From UBA2773 sp964643985 (lineage in GTDB: Bacteria > Patescibacteriota > Minisyncoccia > Moranbacterales > DUUL01): a stretch of 7,067 bases of DNA. The position numbers were made by a program, and so were the translations under genes. The notes under the pieces are model-generated. The model saw nothing but the letters and a program-made list of their open reading frames with translations. It had not been told where the DNA came from and made no database searches. Numbering within the stretch: position 1 is the stretch's first letter; the number at the start of each line of letters is the position of its first letter. Below, in pieces: positions 1 through 4,938 of this stretch. Location: the NCBI GenBank assembly GCA_964643985.1, contig CAZXUS010000036.1, positions 1-7,067 of the forward strand. Reading direction: 5' to 3'.

Positions 1-76
1 CTTTTTAAAGGCCCGTCTCGCTGAGGCCCGTCTCGCGTCGCTTGCCGAGGCGGAGGGACCGAGGGGGTTTTCTCTC
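1..76 (+). repeat. Dispersed GC-rich element, copy 1 (cut by window edge)
   Basis: This stretch is much richer in G+C than its surroundings. It starts with CTTTTTAAAGG, contains a 13-base direct repeat (AGGCCCGTCTCGC at 9-21 and 24-36), and ends in GGACCGAGGGGGTTTT. Bases 41-71 match the minus strand of 3389-3359 at 24 of 31 positions, and six of the seven differences are transitions. The CTTTTTAAAGG start and G-run/T-run end also recall the elements at 3305-3340 and 6683-6719. I see no gene in it. An incomplete copy of a dispersed repeat is the simplest reading; the left part lies outside the window. Confidence 0.6.
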
Positions 77-80
77 TTTT

Positions 81-219
81 GCTTGCCCCGTTAAATTGCG
101 TAGCACTATTTAACCAGGGCTTGCCCCGTTAAATTGCGTAGCACTATTTAACCAGGGCTTGCCCCGTTAGATAATAGCTAACCTGCCCTGTTAAATTTTG
201 CAGAACTATCTAACCAGGG
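81..219. repeat. Four tandem hairpin units (CCCYGTTA...TAAC..GGG)
   Basis: Units 1 and 2 are identical 38-base direct repeats (81-118 and 119-156). Units 3 (from 157) and 4 (about 185-219) are diverged. Each unit is an imperfect palindrome. In unit 1, GTTAAAT (90-96) pairs with ATTTAAC (108-114), an inner TGC pairs with GCA, and CCC (86-88) pairs with GGG (117-119). Unit 3 keeps the fold with GTTAG (166-170) against CTAAC (178-182). Unit 4 has CCCTGTTAAAT facing ATCTAACCAGGG. The block ends 39 bases before the elp3 start codon, so it may lie in its leader or promoter region. Preserved folding with changed sequence suggests a hairpin repeat family rather than random duplication. Confidence 0.75.
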
Positions 220-258
220 TCGTTCCCCTTCAAACTTTAAAACTTTTTAACCATCCTT

Positions 259-2031
259 ATGCGTCAGTCTATCATAAAAAAATTTATAAAAAAAGCTATT
301 CAACGCAACCTAATTAACCAGCAAGCCTTGGAATCATTCAAAAAAGAATACTGCCGAGAATTAAGAAAAACTGAAACTAAATTTCACATTTTAAGCAACT
401 CTGACGTCAAAAAAGCTTATCTCAAAATGCTTAAATCTAAAGAAATCACACCCAACCTCAATCTTGAGAAACTTTTGATTACCAAAAAAATTAGAACTCT
501 TTCGGGCGTAGCAGTCGTGGCCGTTTTAACTAAATCTTATCCTTGCCCCGGAAAATGTATTTACTGCCCCAGTGAAAAAACAATGCCCAAGAGTTATCTT
601 TCCAACGAACCAGCGGTGATGCGCGCCATTGCCAACAAATTTCATCCCTACGCTCAAACTCAAAGTCGATTAAAAATGCTTGAGATTAACGGACATTCTT
701 TAGAAAAAATTGAAACAATTGTAATGGGCGGAACTTTTAGCTACCTCCCTCATCGCTATCAAAATTGGTTTACGAAGGAATGTTTTCGCGCTTTAAATGA
801 TTACCCCAAAAATTTAATTAAAAATTCCCGGAAATCAACTTTGGAAATTGAAAAAAAACGCAATGAAACCGCCAAAAATCGAATGATTGGCTTAACGCTA
901 GAAACCAGACCAGATTATATCGATAAAAAAGAAATTGAAAACTTTCGAAAACTGGGTGCCACTCGAGTGGAACTCGGCGTTCAAAGTATTTTCGACGATG
1001 TTTTAAAGGCTAATAATCGCGGACATCAAGTTCAATCCACCGTCAAAGCCACCAAACTTCTCAAAGAAGCTGGTTTTAAAATCAACTACCACGTAATGCC
1101 TGGAATGTATAAAAGTTCCCCCAAACAAGACTTAAAAATGTTTAAAATTCTCTTTTCTAATCCCGACTTTCAACCTGATATGTTAAAAATCTATCCCTGC
1201 GTCGTGACGAAAAATTCAGAAATTTATAATCTTTGGAAAAAAGGCATCTACAAACCACTCAACAACGCCCAAATCAAAAAACTTTTAATTAAAATCAAAA
1301 AAATTATTCCCCCTTACGTTCGAATTACTCGACTAATTCGAGACATCCCTGAAGAGTCCATCGAAGCCGGACCAAACATTTCTAACCTTCGTCAAATCTT
1401 ACAACAAGAAAAAGTTCAATGTGAGTGCATTCGTTGCCGAGAAATTCGCGCCGACTATCTAGGGACTATTTCCAAACCCCAATTTTCATCCAAATTTTCA
1501 AATTTCGGCTACAACTTGTTTTATAAAGTTTACAAATACACCATATTTAAAAACTTTCTTCAACTGCGTTTCGCTCAAAATTTTAAAACTTGGCTTGAAA
1601 AGCGAGTTCAAAAACAGTCCCTTCCAAAAGAAATTATTTTAAACCGAATTGACTACCCTGCTTCCGACGGAACAGAAATATTTTTGCAATTCACTTCCAA
1701 AGATCAGAAAAAACTTTTTGCTTTATTAAGATTAAGAATTAATAGTGGAGCAACCAATAAAAATCACTTCTTGCCTGTTCTAAAAAATTCCGCTCTCATC
1801 CGAGAACTCCACACCTACGGTCAATCGACTGGTTTAAACCAAAAAAATTCCGACTCTCCCCAACATCTTGGTTTAGGAAAAAAACTAATCAAAGAAGCCG
1901 AAAAAATCGCCCGGGAAGAATTTAATTCTAAAAAAATCGCCATAATCGCCGGCGTAGGAGTTCGAAAATATTATGAAAATAAGCTAGGCTATAAACTAGA
2001 GAATGAATATATGACTAAAAAATTAGTTTAA
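259..2031 (+). CDS. elp3: Elp3-type radical SAM/GNAT tRNA uridine-34 modification enzyme
   Basis: This is a full-length stand-alone Elp3 of 590 residues. Family members use a 4Fe-4S cluster and S-adenosylmethionine to make a radical that attaches an acetyl-CoA-derived group to C5 of the wobble uridine (cm5U34) in tRNA; the protein is cytosolic. Visible signs: the radical SAM cysteines C96-xxx-C100-xx-C103 (CPGKCIYC), MGGTF at 156-160, ETRPD at 215-219, ELGVQS at 238-243, a metal-binding Cys group C388/C390/C393 (CECIRC), and a C-terminal GNAT domain with the acetyl-CoA loop QHLGLG at 535-540 and GVGVRKYYENKLGY at 565-578. A Lys-rich stretch at 182-205 precedes the ETRPD strand. No other Elongator subunit is in the window, as expected for bacterial forms. 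The ATG has no Shine-Dalgarno; the Lys-rich N-terminus fits the family, so this start is kept. Identification is very secure; the exact start is less so. Confidence 0.96.
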   Translation: MRQSIIKKFIKKAIQRNLINQQALESFKKEYCRELRKTETKFHILSNSDVKKAYLKMLKSKEITPNLNLEKLLITKKIRTLSGVAVVAVLTKSYPCPGKCIYCPSEKTMPKSYLSNEPAVMRAIANKFHPYAQTQSRLKMLEINGHSLEKIETIVMGGTFSYLPHRYQNWFTKECFRALNDYPKNLIKNSRKSTLEIEKKRNETAKNRMIGLTLETRPDYIDKKEIENFRKLGATRVELGVQSIFDDVLKANNRGHQVQSTVKATKLLKEAGFKINYHVMPGMYKSSPKQDLKMFKILFSNPDFQPDMLKIYPCVVTKNSEIYNLWKKGIYKPLNNAQIKKLLIKIKKIIPPYVRITRLIRDIPEESIEAGPNISNLRQILQQEKVQCECIRCREIRADYLGTISKPQFSSKFSNFGYNLFYKVYKYTIFKNFLQLRFAQNFKTWLEKRVQKQSLPKEIILNRIDYPASDGTEIFLQFTSKDQKKLFALLRLRINSGATNKNHFLPVLKNSALIRELHTYGQSTGLNQKNSDSPQHLGLGKKLIKEAEKIAREEFNSKKIAIIAGVGVRKYYENKLGYKLENEYMTKKLV

Positions 2032-2040
2032 ACTTGAAAA

Positions 2041-2087
2041 TTTCCAGAGGTTCGACCTCTGGGAACCAGCGGTCGAACCTCGGGAAA
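2041..2087 (+). other. Two mutually exclusive hairpins after elp3
   Basis: A tight hairpin pairs CCAGAGGT (2044-2051) with ACCTCTGG (2055-2062) around a 3-base loop. The same left arm can instead join a longer stem: 2042-2057 is complementary to 2071-2086 at 15 of 16 positions, with a 13-base loop. The two structures exclude each other. It lies 10 bases after the elp3 stop and could act in mRNA 3'-end formation or stability, but no clean T-run follows, so it is not a textbook terminator. Confidence 0.5.
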
Positions 2088-2110
2088 GACGAACTTATTT
2101 AAATTAAAAA

Positions 2111-2139
2111 TTACAAAATTTAATAATATCTGCTATAAT
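2111..2139 (+). promoter_or_regulatory. Promoter of the Nudix gene (extended -10)
   Basis: The -10 box is a perfect TATAAT (2134-2139) preceded by TGC, giving the extended form TGCTATAAT. Seventeen bases upstream is a weak -35 TTACAA (2111-2116). Transcription would start near 2146, leaving a 5' leader of about 50 bases without a Shine-Dalgarno before the ATG at 2195. The same TGCTATAAT string drives the RNA at 2862. Confidence 0.6.
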
Positions 2140-2194
2140 AAACATTAATCAAGAATAAAGCGTAATAAATAATAATAAACCTTAACCTAATTCT

Positions 2195-2584
2195 ATGGAA
2201 AATCAACTAATAACCGCTTCTGGACCCGTCATTGTTGAAGACAACAAAGTGCTACTAAACAAAAGCAGTGGCGATGATTTTTGGAAATTTTGTGGTGGAA
2301 AAGTCAAAAAGCCTGAAACTCTCGAAGAAACCGCAAAAAGAAGAGTCAAAGAAGAAATGGGAATTGAAATTGAAATTATTGAACCAGAACCATTTAAGCT
2401 GGAAATAAAAAGACCAGGCACTACCGAAAACATTGCCCTTCTTTTTCATTTTCTAGCTGAAAGAAAAGGAATAATCACCCCCGGCCCCGACGTCCGAGAA
2501 TGGGATTGGTTCGACCTTAAAGACTTACCTCAAAACCTAGCCCCCAATGTCAAACAAACTTTAAGACATTTTGGATTTTTATAA
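2195..2584 (+). CDS. Nudix hydrolase with an altered Nudix box
   Basis: A 129-residue single-domain Nudix protein, the usual size for the family, which hydrolyses nucleoside diphosphates linked to another group. The Nudix box spans residues 35-57: G35, E41 after five residues, then R49-R50-V51-K52-E53-E54-M55-G56-I57. The canonical pattern is R-E-U-x-E-E-x-G-U, so the first catalytic-helix Glu is Arg here (R50, codon AGA at 2342-2344); the metal-binding pair E53/E54 is intact. A conserved-looking EWDWFDLKDLP segment at 102-112 matches the usual C-terminal part of MutT-like folds. The substrate cannot be told from sequence. It is a one-gene unit: it has its own promoter, and the next promoter begins three bases after its stop. 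Start: the ATG is the first Met and gives a normal domain; no Shine-Dalgarno. Confidence 0.9.
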   Translation: MENQLITASGPVIVEDNKVLLNKSSGDDFWKFCGGKVKKPETLEETAKRRVKEEMGIEIEIIEPEPFKLEIKRPGTTENIALLFHFLAERKGIITPGPDVREWDWFDLKDLPQNLAPNVKQTLRHFGFL

Positions 2585-2586
2585 GC

Positions 2587-2614
2587 TTGATTTTTTATAA
2601 GAAATAATTATAAT
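2587..2614 (+). promoter_or_regulatory. Strong promoter for the RNA at 2621
   Basis: TTGATT (2587-2592), a 16-base spacer and a perfect TATAAT (2609-2614) make one of the two best -35/-10 pairs in the window. The predicted start is 2621-2622. No open reading frame with a credible protein follows, so it probably drives a non-coding RNA. Confidence 0.65.
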
Positions 2615-2620
2615 TGAATT

Positions 2621-2808
2621 TAGTTAAATCGAAAAAAGCGAGAGGTGTTCTAGAATCGAACCTGGCTTAACCTTCTTGTGAGAGAACCAAGAGACGTACC
2701 AGAAATAAAGACACCCGGAACCTATTCGATTCCAAAACCGAGTTGTGAAGAAAAAATTTGAATCTCAGACTGCCGTCTTCTTTCAAATTAATTCACAACC
2801 CGGTTTTT
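2621..2808 (+). ncRNA. Structured RNA 1, unidentified (two-domain rod)
   Basis: The predicted transcript is about 190 bases long. Its 5' domain folds as a fully nested rod: AATCGAA (2627-2633) with TTCGATT (2725-2731), GGTGTT (2644-2649) with GACACC (2710-2715), CTGG (2662-2665) with CCAG (2699-2702), and TCTTG (2674-2678) with CAAGA (2688-2692). The 3' domain is a second, stronger rod: AAAACCG (2734-2740) with CGGTTTT (2801-2807), GTTGTGAA (2742-2749) with TTCACAAC (2792-2799), AATTTGAA (2755-2762) with TTCAAATT (2782-2789), and AGAC/GTCT with loop TGCC at the tip. The last stem runs into TTTTTATTTT and may serve as the terminator. AATCGAA also occurs at 2654-2660, so the closing pair has a competitor. 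I recognise no known RNA family. The upstream promoter and absence of a good ORF argue for a stand-alone RNA. Confidence 0.55.
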
Positions 2809-2827
2809 ATTTTAATTCTTATTTAAA

Positions 2828-2856
2828 CTTTAAATTTATCTAAAAAATGCTATAAT
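2828..2856 (+). promoter_or_regulatory. Extended -10 promoter for the RNA at 2862
   Basis: TGCTATAAT contains a perfect -10 box at 2851-2856 with the TGn extension. The -35 region is poor (TTTAAA at 2829-2834, 16-base spacing), as is common with extended -10 promoters. The start is predicted at 2862-2864, exactly where the closing stem of the next RNA begins. Confidence 0.6.
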
Positions 2857-2861
2857 GTATA

Positions 2862-3016
2862 TCCGGATTAGGCTAAGGTTTTCAGAGAAAATATTTCAAA
2901 AAATCAACTTTGGCTACCCCTCACCGAAACGTCCTGTTTCAAGGTAGTTTATAACATACAGCGAAATTTGAAATTTTCTATCACATAAACTGAAAACCGC
3001 CTAATCCGGTTTTTTT
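2862..3016 (+). ncRNA. Structured RNA 2, long rod, 6S-like shape
   Basis: About 150 bases, with the two ends perfectly paired. CCGGATTAGGC (2863-2873) pairs with GCCTAATCCGG (2999-3009), and GGTTTTCAG (2877-2885) pairs with CTGAAAACC (2990-2998); only a TAA bulge separates the two helices. Next come AGAAAA (2886-2891) with TTTTCT (2974-2979) and TTTCAAA (2894-2900) with TTTGAAA (2967-2973). A large internal bubble follows (2901-2913 facing 2948-2966), then CTACC (2914-2918) with GGTAG (2943-2947) and a tip GAAAC-GTCCT-GTTTC. Seven Ts (3010-3016) follow the closing stem directly, so the stem itself is the intrinsic terminator. Promoter, start point, fold and end all agree on a stand-alone RNA. 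A rod with a bubble between closing and apical arms is the shape of 6S RNA, the RNA polymerase decoy, but I recognise no family signature; that identity is a guess. Confidence 0.75.
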
Positions 3017-3042
3017 CTTGATTTAATCTTTTAAATAAATGA

Positions 3043-3067
3043 AAAATCCTCGACAAGAGGTTTTTTT
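3043..3067 (+). terminator. Backup intrinsic terminator after RNA 2
   Basis: CCTC (3048-3051) and GAGG (3057-3060) form a short stem with loop GACAA. The stem is flanked by AAAAA on the left and seven Ts (3061-3067) on the right. Placed about 30 bases beyond the T-run of RNA 2, it would catch read-through on the plus strand. Confidence 0.45.
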
Positions 3068-3159
3068 ATTTTGCATTTTAAAAAATGAAAACTCTCGCTC
3101 GCTATCGTTTACAAAAGGCTTAGCTCAGAATCAAATAGAAATTGATCAAAATTATAAAA

Positions 3160-3230
3160 CTGGATTCCCGCCAGAATTTATCTTCTCAATACTCTCTATA
3201 CGTATCATTCCCGTGCAGACGGGAATCCAG
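3160..3230. repeat. ATTCCCG-type palindromic repeat plus inverted half copy
   Basis: A complete copy sits at 3207-3226: ATTCCCGT, loop GCAG, ACGGGAAT, followed by CCAG. A half copy in opposite orientation (CTGGATTCCCG, 3160-3170) is perfectly complementary to 3220-3230, so the pair can form a larger hairpin. Compared with the copies at 5040 and 6893, the closing C-G pair next to the loop has become T-A on both arms, a compensatory change. No gene overlaps it convincingly. Confidence 0.75.
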
Positions 3231-3304
3231 AAATTTAATTATTTTTTAAACTATACAATTCTTGTTTCATTTATTTCAATTTAAATAAAACATTTTAGCA
3301 GATT

Positions 3305-3420
3305 CCTCCCTTTTTAAAGGGAGGCCAGGAGGGTTTTTACAAAATTCTCCCCCACCTTAAAAGCCCCTCAATCCTTCTGCCTTGACAAGCCTTGGCGTAA
3401 CGGGTCCATCTCAGCAAAAT
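3305..3420. repeat. Composite dispersed element, copy 2
   Basis: It begins with a near-perfect palindrome, CCTCCCTTT (3305-3313) against AAAGGGAGG (3316-3324), followed by CCAGGAGGGTTTTT. The part at 3359-3389, read on the minus strand, is the diverged counterpart of 41-71 (24 of 31 identical). Hairpin elements of the CTCCCTTTTTAAAGGGAG kind are scattered in many bacterial genomes; this is recalled, not checked. The element contains the 3' half of the possible small reading frame at 3337-3474. Confidence 0.6.
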
Positions 3421-3474
3421 CGCCACGACGATGAGACAGACAGTAGGAAGACTGATCAGAAGCAGTCCCTTCAC
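3337..3474 (-). CDS. Possible 45-aa single-helix membrane peptide, coupled to the 116-aa gene
   Basis: A GTG start overlaps the TGA stop of the upstream gene in the string GTGA, the classical arrangement for translational coupling. The frame gives 45 residues: a hydrophobic stretch at 4-21 (LLLISLPTVCLIVVAILL) followed by a strongly basic tail (RWTRYAK, then GRR and R-rich to the end), as expected for a one-pass protein with the tail in the cytoplasm. It ends with TAA at 3337-3339. Against a real gene: its second half lies inside a dispersed repeat, the start is GTG, and the frame is short enough to arise by chance. I do not recognise a family. Treat as a candidate only. Confidence 0.25.
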   Translation of the reverse strand: MKGLLLISLPTVCLIVVAILLRWTRYAKACQGRRIEGLLRWGRIL

Positions 3475-3821
3475 TTAGTTTCTTCTTCAATCTGATTCGC
3501 CAACTCATCCCAAACTTCATCTGGAATAAAAATTTGTTTACCCTTGGGAGTAATAGCAGGATAAAACCAAGCTGAAATAATTATTTTTTTACTTTTTCGC
3601 AATTGATACATCACCCACTCTTCTCCTTTATTATGATCTTTTTTTGATTTCTGTCGCATCACCGCAATCGTTTTTTCAGCAATTCCCTCTTCTTTTCGAT
3701 CCGGATATTTAATGATTCTCTTAATCTTATTAGCCGTTATTCCATACTGAAAAATCTTGCCAATACAATGCCGTGTCCAATAATAATTCTGATCACTCCT
3801 AGGAATAGAAATCCCATTCAT
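3471..3821 (-). CDS. Conserved hypothetical protein, DUF4258-like (116 aa)
   Basis: A small basic protein with no signal peptide or membrane segment. Recognisable parts: YYWTRHCIGKIFQYGIT at 13-29, the KRIIKYPDRKEEGIAEKTIAVMRQ region around 34-57, WVMYQL at 69-74 and IISAWFYP at 81-88. The early His with a following 'YGIT' turn, the P/D pair and the later strand ending in a conserved Trp resemble DUF4258/BrnT-like proteins, a family that includes toxin folds. I recall similar 'WTRH...WVMYQ' proteins from Patescibacteria, without a known function. No antitoxin-like partner is next to it; the only candidate partner is the tiny GTGA-coupled frame downstream. Start: the ATG at 3819-3821 places the conserved WTRH part near residue 15; no Shine-Dalgarno is visible. 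Stop is TGA. Confidence 0.75.
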   Translation of the reverse strand: MNGISIPRSDQNYYWTRHCIGKIFQYGITANKIKRIIKYPDRKEEGIAEKTIAVMRQKSKKDHNKGEEWVMYQLRKSKKIIISAWFYPAITPKGKQIFIPDEVWDELANQIEEETK

Positions 3822-3844
3822 AACTAATCATCAATTTATTACTT

Positions 3845-3916
3845 ATACTAATTCTAACCGACTATTACTCATAAATTTTCAAGACTTATTGAGAGATGGT
3901 TAATTGAGATTAGTAT
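3845..3916. other. Long imperfect inverted repeat upstream of the 116-aa gene
   Basis: ATACTAAT (3845-3852) and ATTAGTAT (3909-3916) are perfectly complementary, and just inside them TAACC (3855-3859) faces GGTTA (3898-3902). The enclosed 38 bases are AT-rich with no strong fold. It lies 24 bases upstream of the minus-strand start at 3821 and would fall in its leader or promoter, so a regulatory site or structured leader is possible. AT-rich background makes chance pairing a real alternative. Confidence 0.35.
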
Positions 3917-3945
3917 TAACTTCATATTAACATATTTATTATAAA

Positions 3946-3967
3946 CAAAAAGCACCTTACGATGCTT
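3946..3967 (-). terminator. Intrinsic terminator, minus strand
   Basis: Read on the minus strand, AAGCA and TGCTT (3963-3967 and 3950-3954) close a hairpin with tip around TTAC, and the stem continues into TTTTTG. It would end transcripts coming from the right, such as that of the YjbQ-family gene or of a minus-strand RNA at 4030-4111. Confidence 0.5.
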
Positions 3968-3969
3968 AA

Positions 3970-3985
3970 AAACTAAATTTAGTTT
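3970..3985. repeat. Perfect 16-bp palindrome
   Basis: AAACTAAATTTAGTTT is fully self-complementary. It sits between two terminator-like hairpins in a 300-base stretch without genes. It could be a protein-binding site or part of the terminator cluster; nothing further can be said. Confidence 0.5.
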
Positions 3986-3987
3986 CG

Positions 3988-4020
3988 AAAAGAGACTCAA
4001 ATTTTTGACAATCTCTTTTT
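3988..4020. terminator. Bidirectional terminator-like hairpin
   Basis: AAAAGAGA (3988-3995) pairs with TCTCTTTT (4012-4019), and inside it TCAAA (3997-4001) can pair with TTTGA (4004-4008). The A-rich left arm and T-rich right arm give a T-run in both directions. TTGACA at 4005-4010 looks like a -35 box, but no good -10 lies at the right distance. Confidence 0.45.
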
Positions 4021-4029
4021 TAAAAAATA

Positions 4030-4120
4030 ATCGCTCCCGGACAAAAAGTCCCTAGAAATCATATATCAATTAAGGGAATAGGAGTGTACCTTAATATAAC
4101 AGGAGAGCGATGGGTTTTTT
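4030..4120. ncRNA. Possible structured RNA 3, three-way junction, strand unclear
   Basis: The ends pair as ATCGCTC (4030-4036) with GAGCGAT (4105-4111). Inside are two hairpins: GGAC-AAAAA-GTCC (4039-4051) and ATTAAGG (4069-4075) with CCTTAAT (4089-4095), so the whole is a compact three-way junction of about 82 bases. On the plus strand the closing stem is followed by GGG and six Ts (4115-4120). On the minus strand it is followed by TATTTTTT, a slightly better terminator layout and the same direction as the neighbouring genes. No clear promoter is visible on either strand and I know no matching family. It could equally be the 3' untranslated region of the YjbQ-family mRNA. Confidence 0.4.
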
Positions 4121-4152
4121 ACTCATCTTCCCTGACGAACCGTCAGTAAAAA
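4116..4152. other. Hairpin CTGACG-AAC-CGTCAG with A/T arms
   Basis: A 6-bp stem with a 3-base loop lies at 4132-4146. It is flanked by TTTTTACT (4116-4123) and AGTAAAAA (4145-4152), which are also complementary, so two foldings are possible. It adds to the dense cluster of structures downstream of the YjbQ-family gene. The remaining bases up to 4258 show no gene. Confidence 0.4.
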
Positions 4153-4258
4153 TTAAATTTCCAAAAAGAAAATATAATTGAAAGATAAGTCTTAAAGAAC
4201 TAAATTATTAATAAATAATAACCTAGATCTTCTTATTTGTCCAGAGTTTTTTCGTTTT

Positions 4259-4702
4259 CTACTCCCCCATCGCCATAAAAGAAACTTCTCTAGGACGAGA
4301 ACGGTCCAATTCCACCGCAAAAATCCTTTGCCAAGTCCCCAAATCTAAATGCCCTTTAATAATATTAAAAGTATAAGAAGAATTTAAAAGAACTTGTTTA
4401 CAATGAGAATGACCATTAACAAGCTCGTCTTTACACATATTAACGGTTCTAATATCGAAATTATCATGTTGATAATTATGCTTTTTAGGAATTAATTTAT
4501 CTAACATTTTTTTCATATCAGAAATCAACAACGGTTCATTCTCATTAACAATCACTGCCACCGTAGTATGTTTACTCTGAATATTAAACATGCCATTCTT
4601 AATCTTTGATTTTTTCACCATTTTCTCAGCAATCTCAGTCAAATCAATAAAATCAAATAATTTTTTAGTCTTTAACTTCAACGATTGATGCAACGACGTC
4701 AT
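4259..4702 (-). CDS. YjbQ/UPF0047 family protein (TIGR00149)
   Basis: A 147-residue soluble protein covering the whole YjbQ family (usually 130-140 residues). Databases name it 'secondary thiamine-phosphate synthase', because some members can partly replace ThiE; the normal cellular role is not settled. Family signs in order: KHTTVAVIVNENEP (44-57) with His45 and the N-E-N-E turn, D62, YQHD (77-80), NGHSHCKQVLL (96-106) with His98 and His100, and the hallmark LGTWQRIFAVELDRSRPREV (121-140). The conserved histidines line the metal/active site in family structures. No thiamine genes lie nearby, so context adds nothing. Start: the ATG at 4700-4702 gives a short Lys-rich lead-in; no Shine-Dalgarno, only A-rich sequence. 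A poor promoter-like pair upstream is not convincing. Stop is TAG. Confidence 0.9.
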   Translation of the reverse strand: MTSLHQSLKLKTKKLFDFIDLTEIAEKMVKKSKIKNGMFNIQSKHTTVAVIVNENEPLLISDMKKMLDKLIPKKHNYQHDNFDIRTVNMCKDELVNGHSHCKQVLLNSSYTFNIIKGHLDLGTWQRIFAVELDRSRPREVSFMAMGE

Positions 4703-4845
4703 TTTTTTATTTTTAATTATTATTTATTGGCTTAATTTTTACAAACTTTTTTAATAATAAAACAATCCAATTTTTCAACTCCCAAATCTTACCACAAATA
4801 AAATTTAATCAAAATTTTGTATCAGTCCCATTGAATATTAAACCA

Positions 4846-4883
4846 TTTTACCCTGTTTGATAATTTATCTATACAGGGTAAAA
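4846..4883. repeat. CCCTGT/ACAGGG hairpin, relative of the 81-219 units
   Basis: TTTTACCCTGT (4846-4856) and ACAGGGTAAAA (4873-4883) form a perfect 11-bp stem around 16 bases that include GATA..TATC. The layout CCCTGTT...TATCTA-CAGGGT closely follows unit 4 at 185-220. It lies in the upstream region of the YjbQ-family gene. The A/T arms could also make it a terminator in either direction. Confidence 0.6.
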
Positions 4884-4938
4884 ATTAATTCCTAATTGCT
4901 TTACCTCACCATAGATGAAACCAAGGCGAATTAATTAT

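Noticed and set aside
81..219. CRISPR array
   Set aside because: The units are contiguous, without spacers, are themselves imperfect palindromes, and no cas gene is present.
2640..2715. tRNA- or tmRNA-like look on the minus strand (GGTTCGATTC next to AACACC, matched by GGTGT)
   Set aside because: The T-stem does not pair, there is no D-arm, the remaining stems are nested rather than cloverleaf, and there is no room for a tag-coding region.
3039..3284. 81-codon open frame on the plus strand
   Set aside because: It starts inside a terminator hairpin and runs through an ATTCCCG repeat; no promoter or ribosome site, and the product resembles no protein.
4005..4033. Promoter beginning with TTGACA for the RNA at 4030
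   Set aside because: The -35 match is perfect but no acceptable -10 box occurs 16-18 bases downstream, and the hexamer lies inside a terminator-like hairpin.
4132..4146. CTGACGA, similar to the hammerhead ribozyme core
   Set aside because: No GAAA segment and no properly placed stems I and III; it is simply the arm of a small hairpin.
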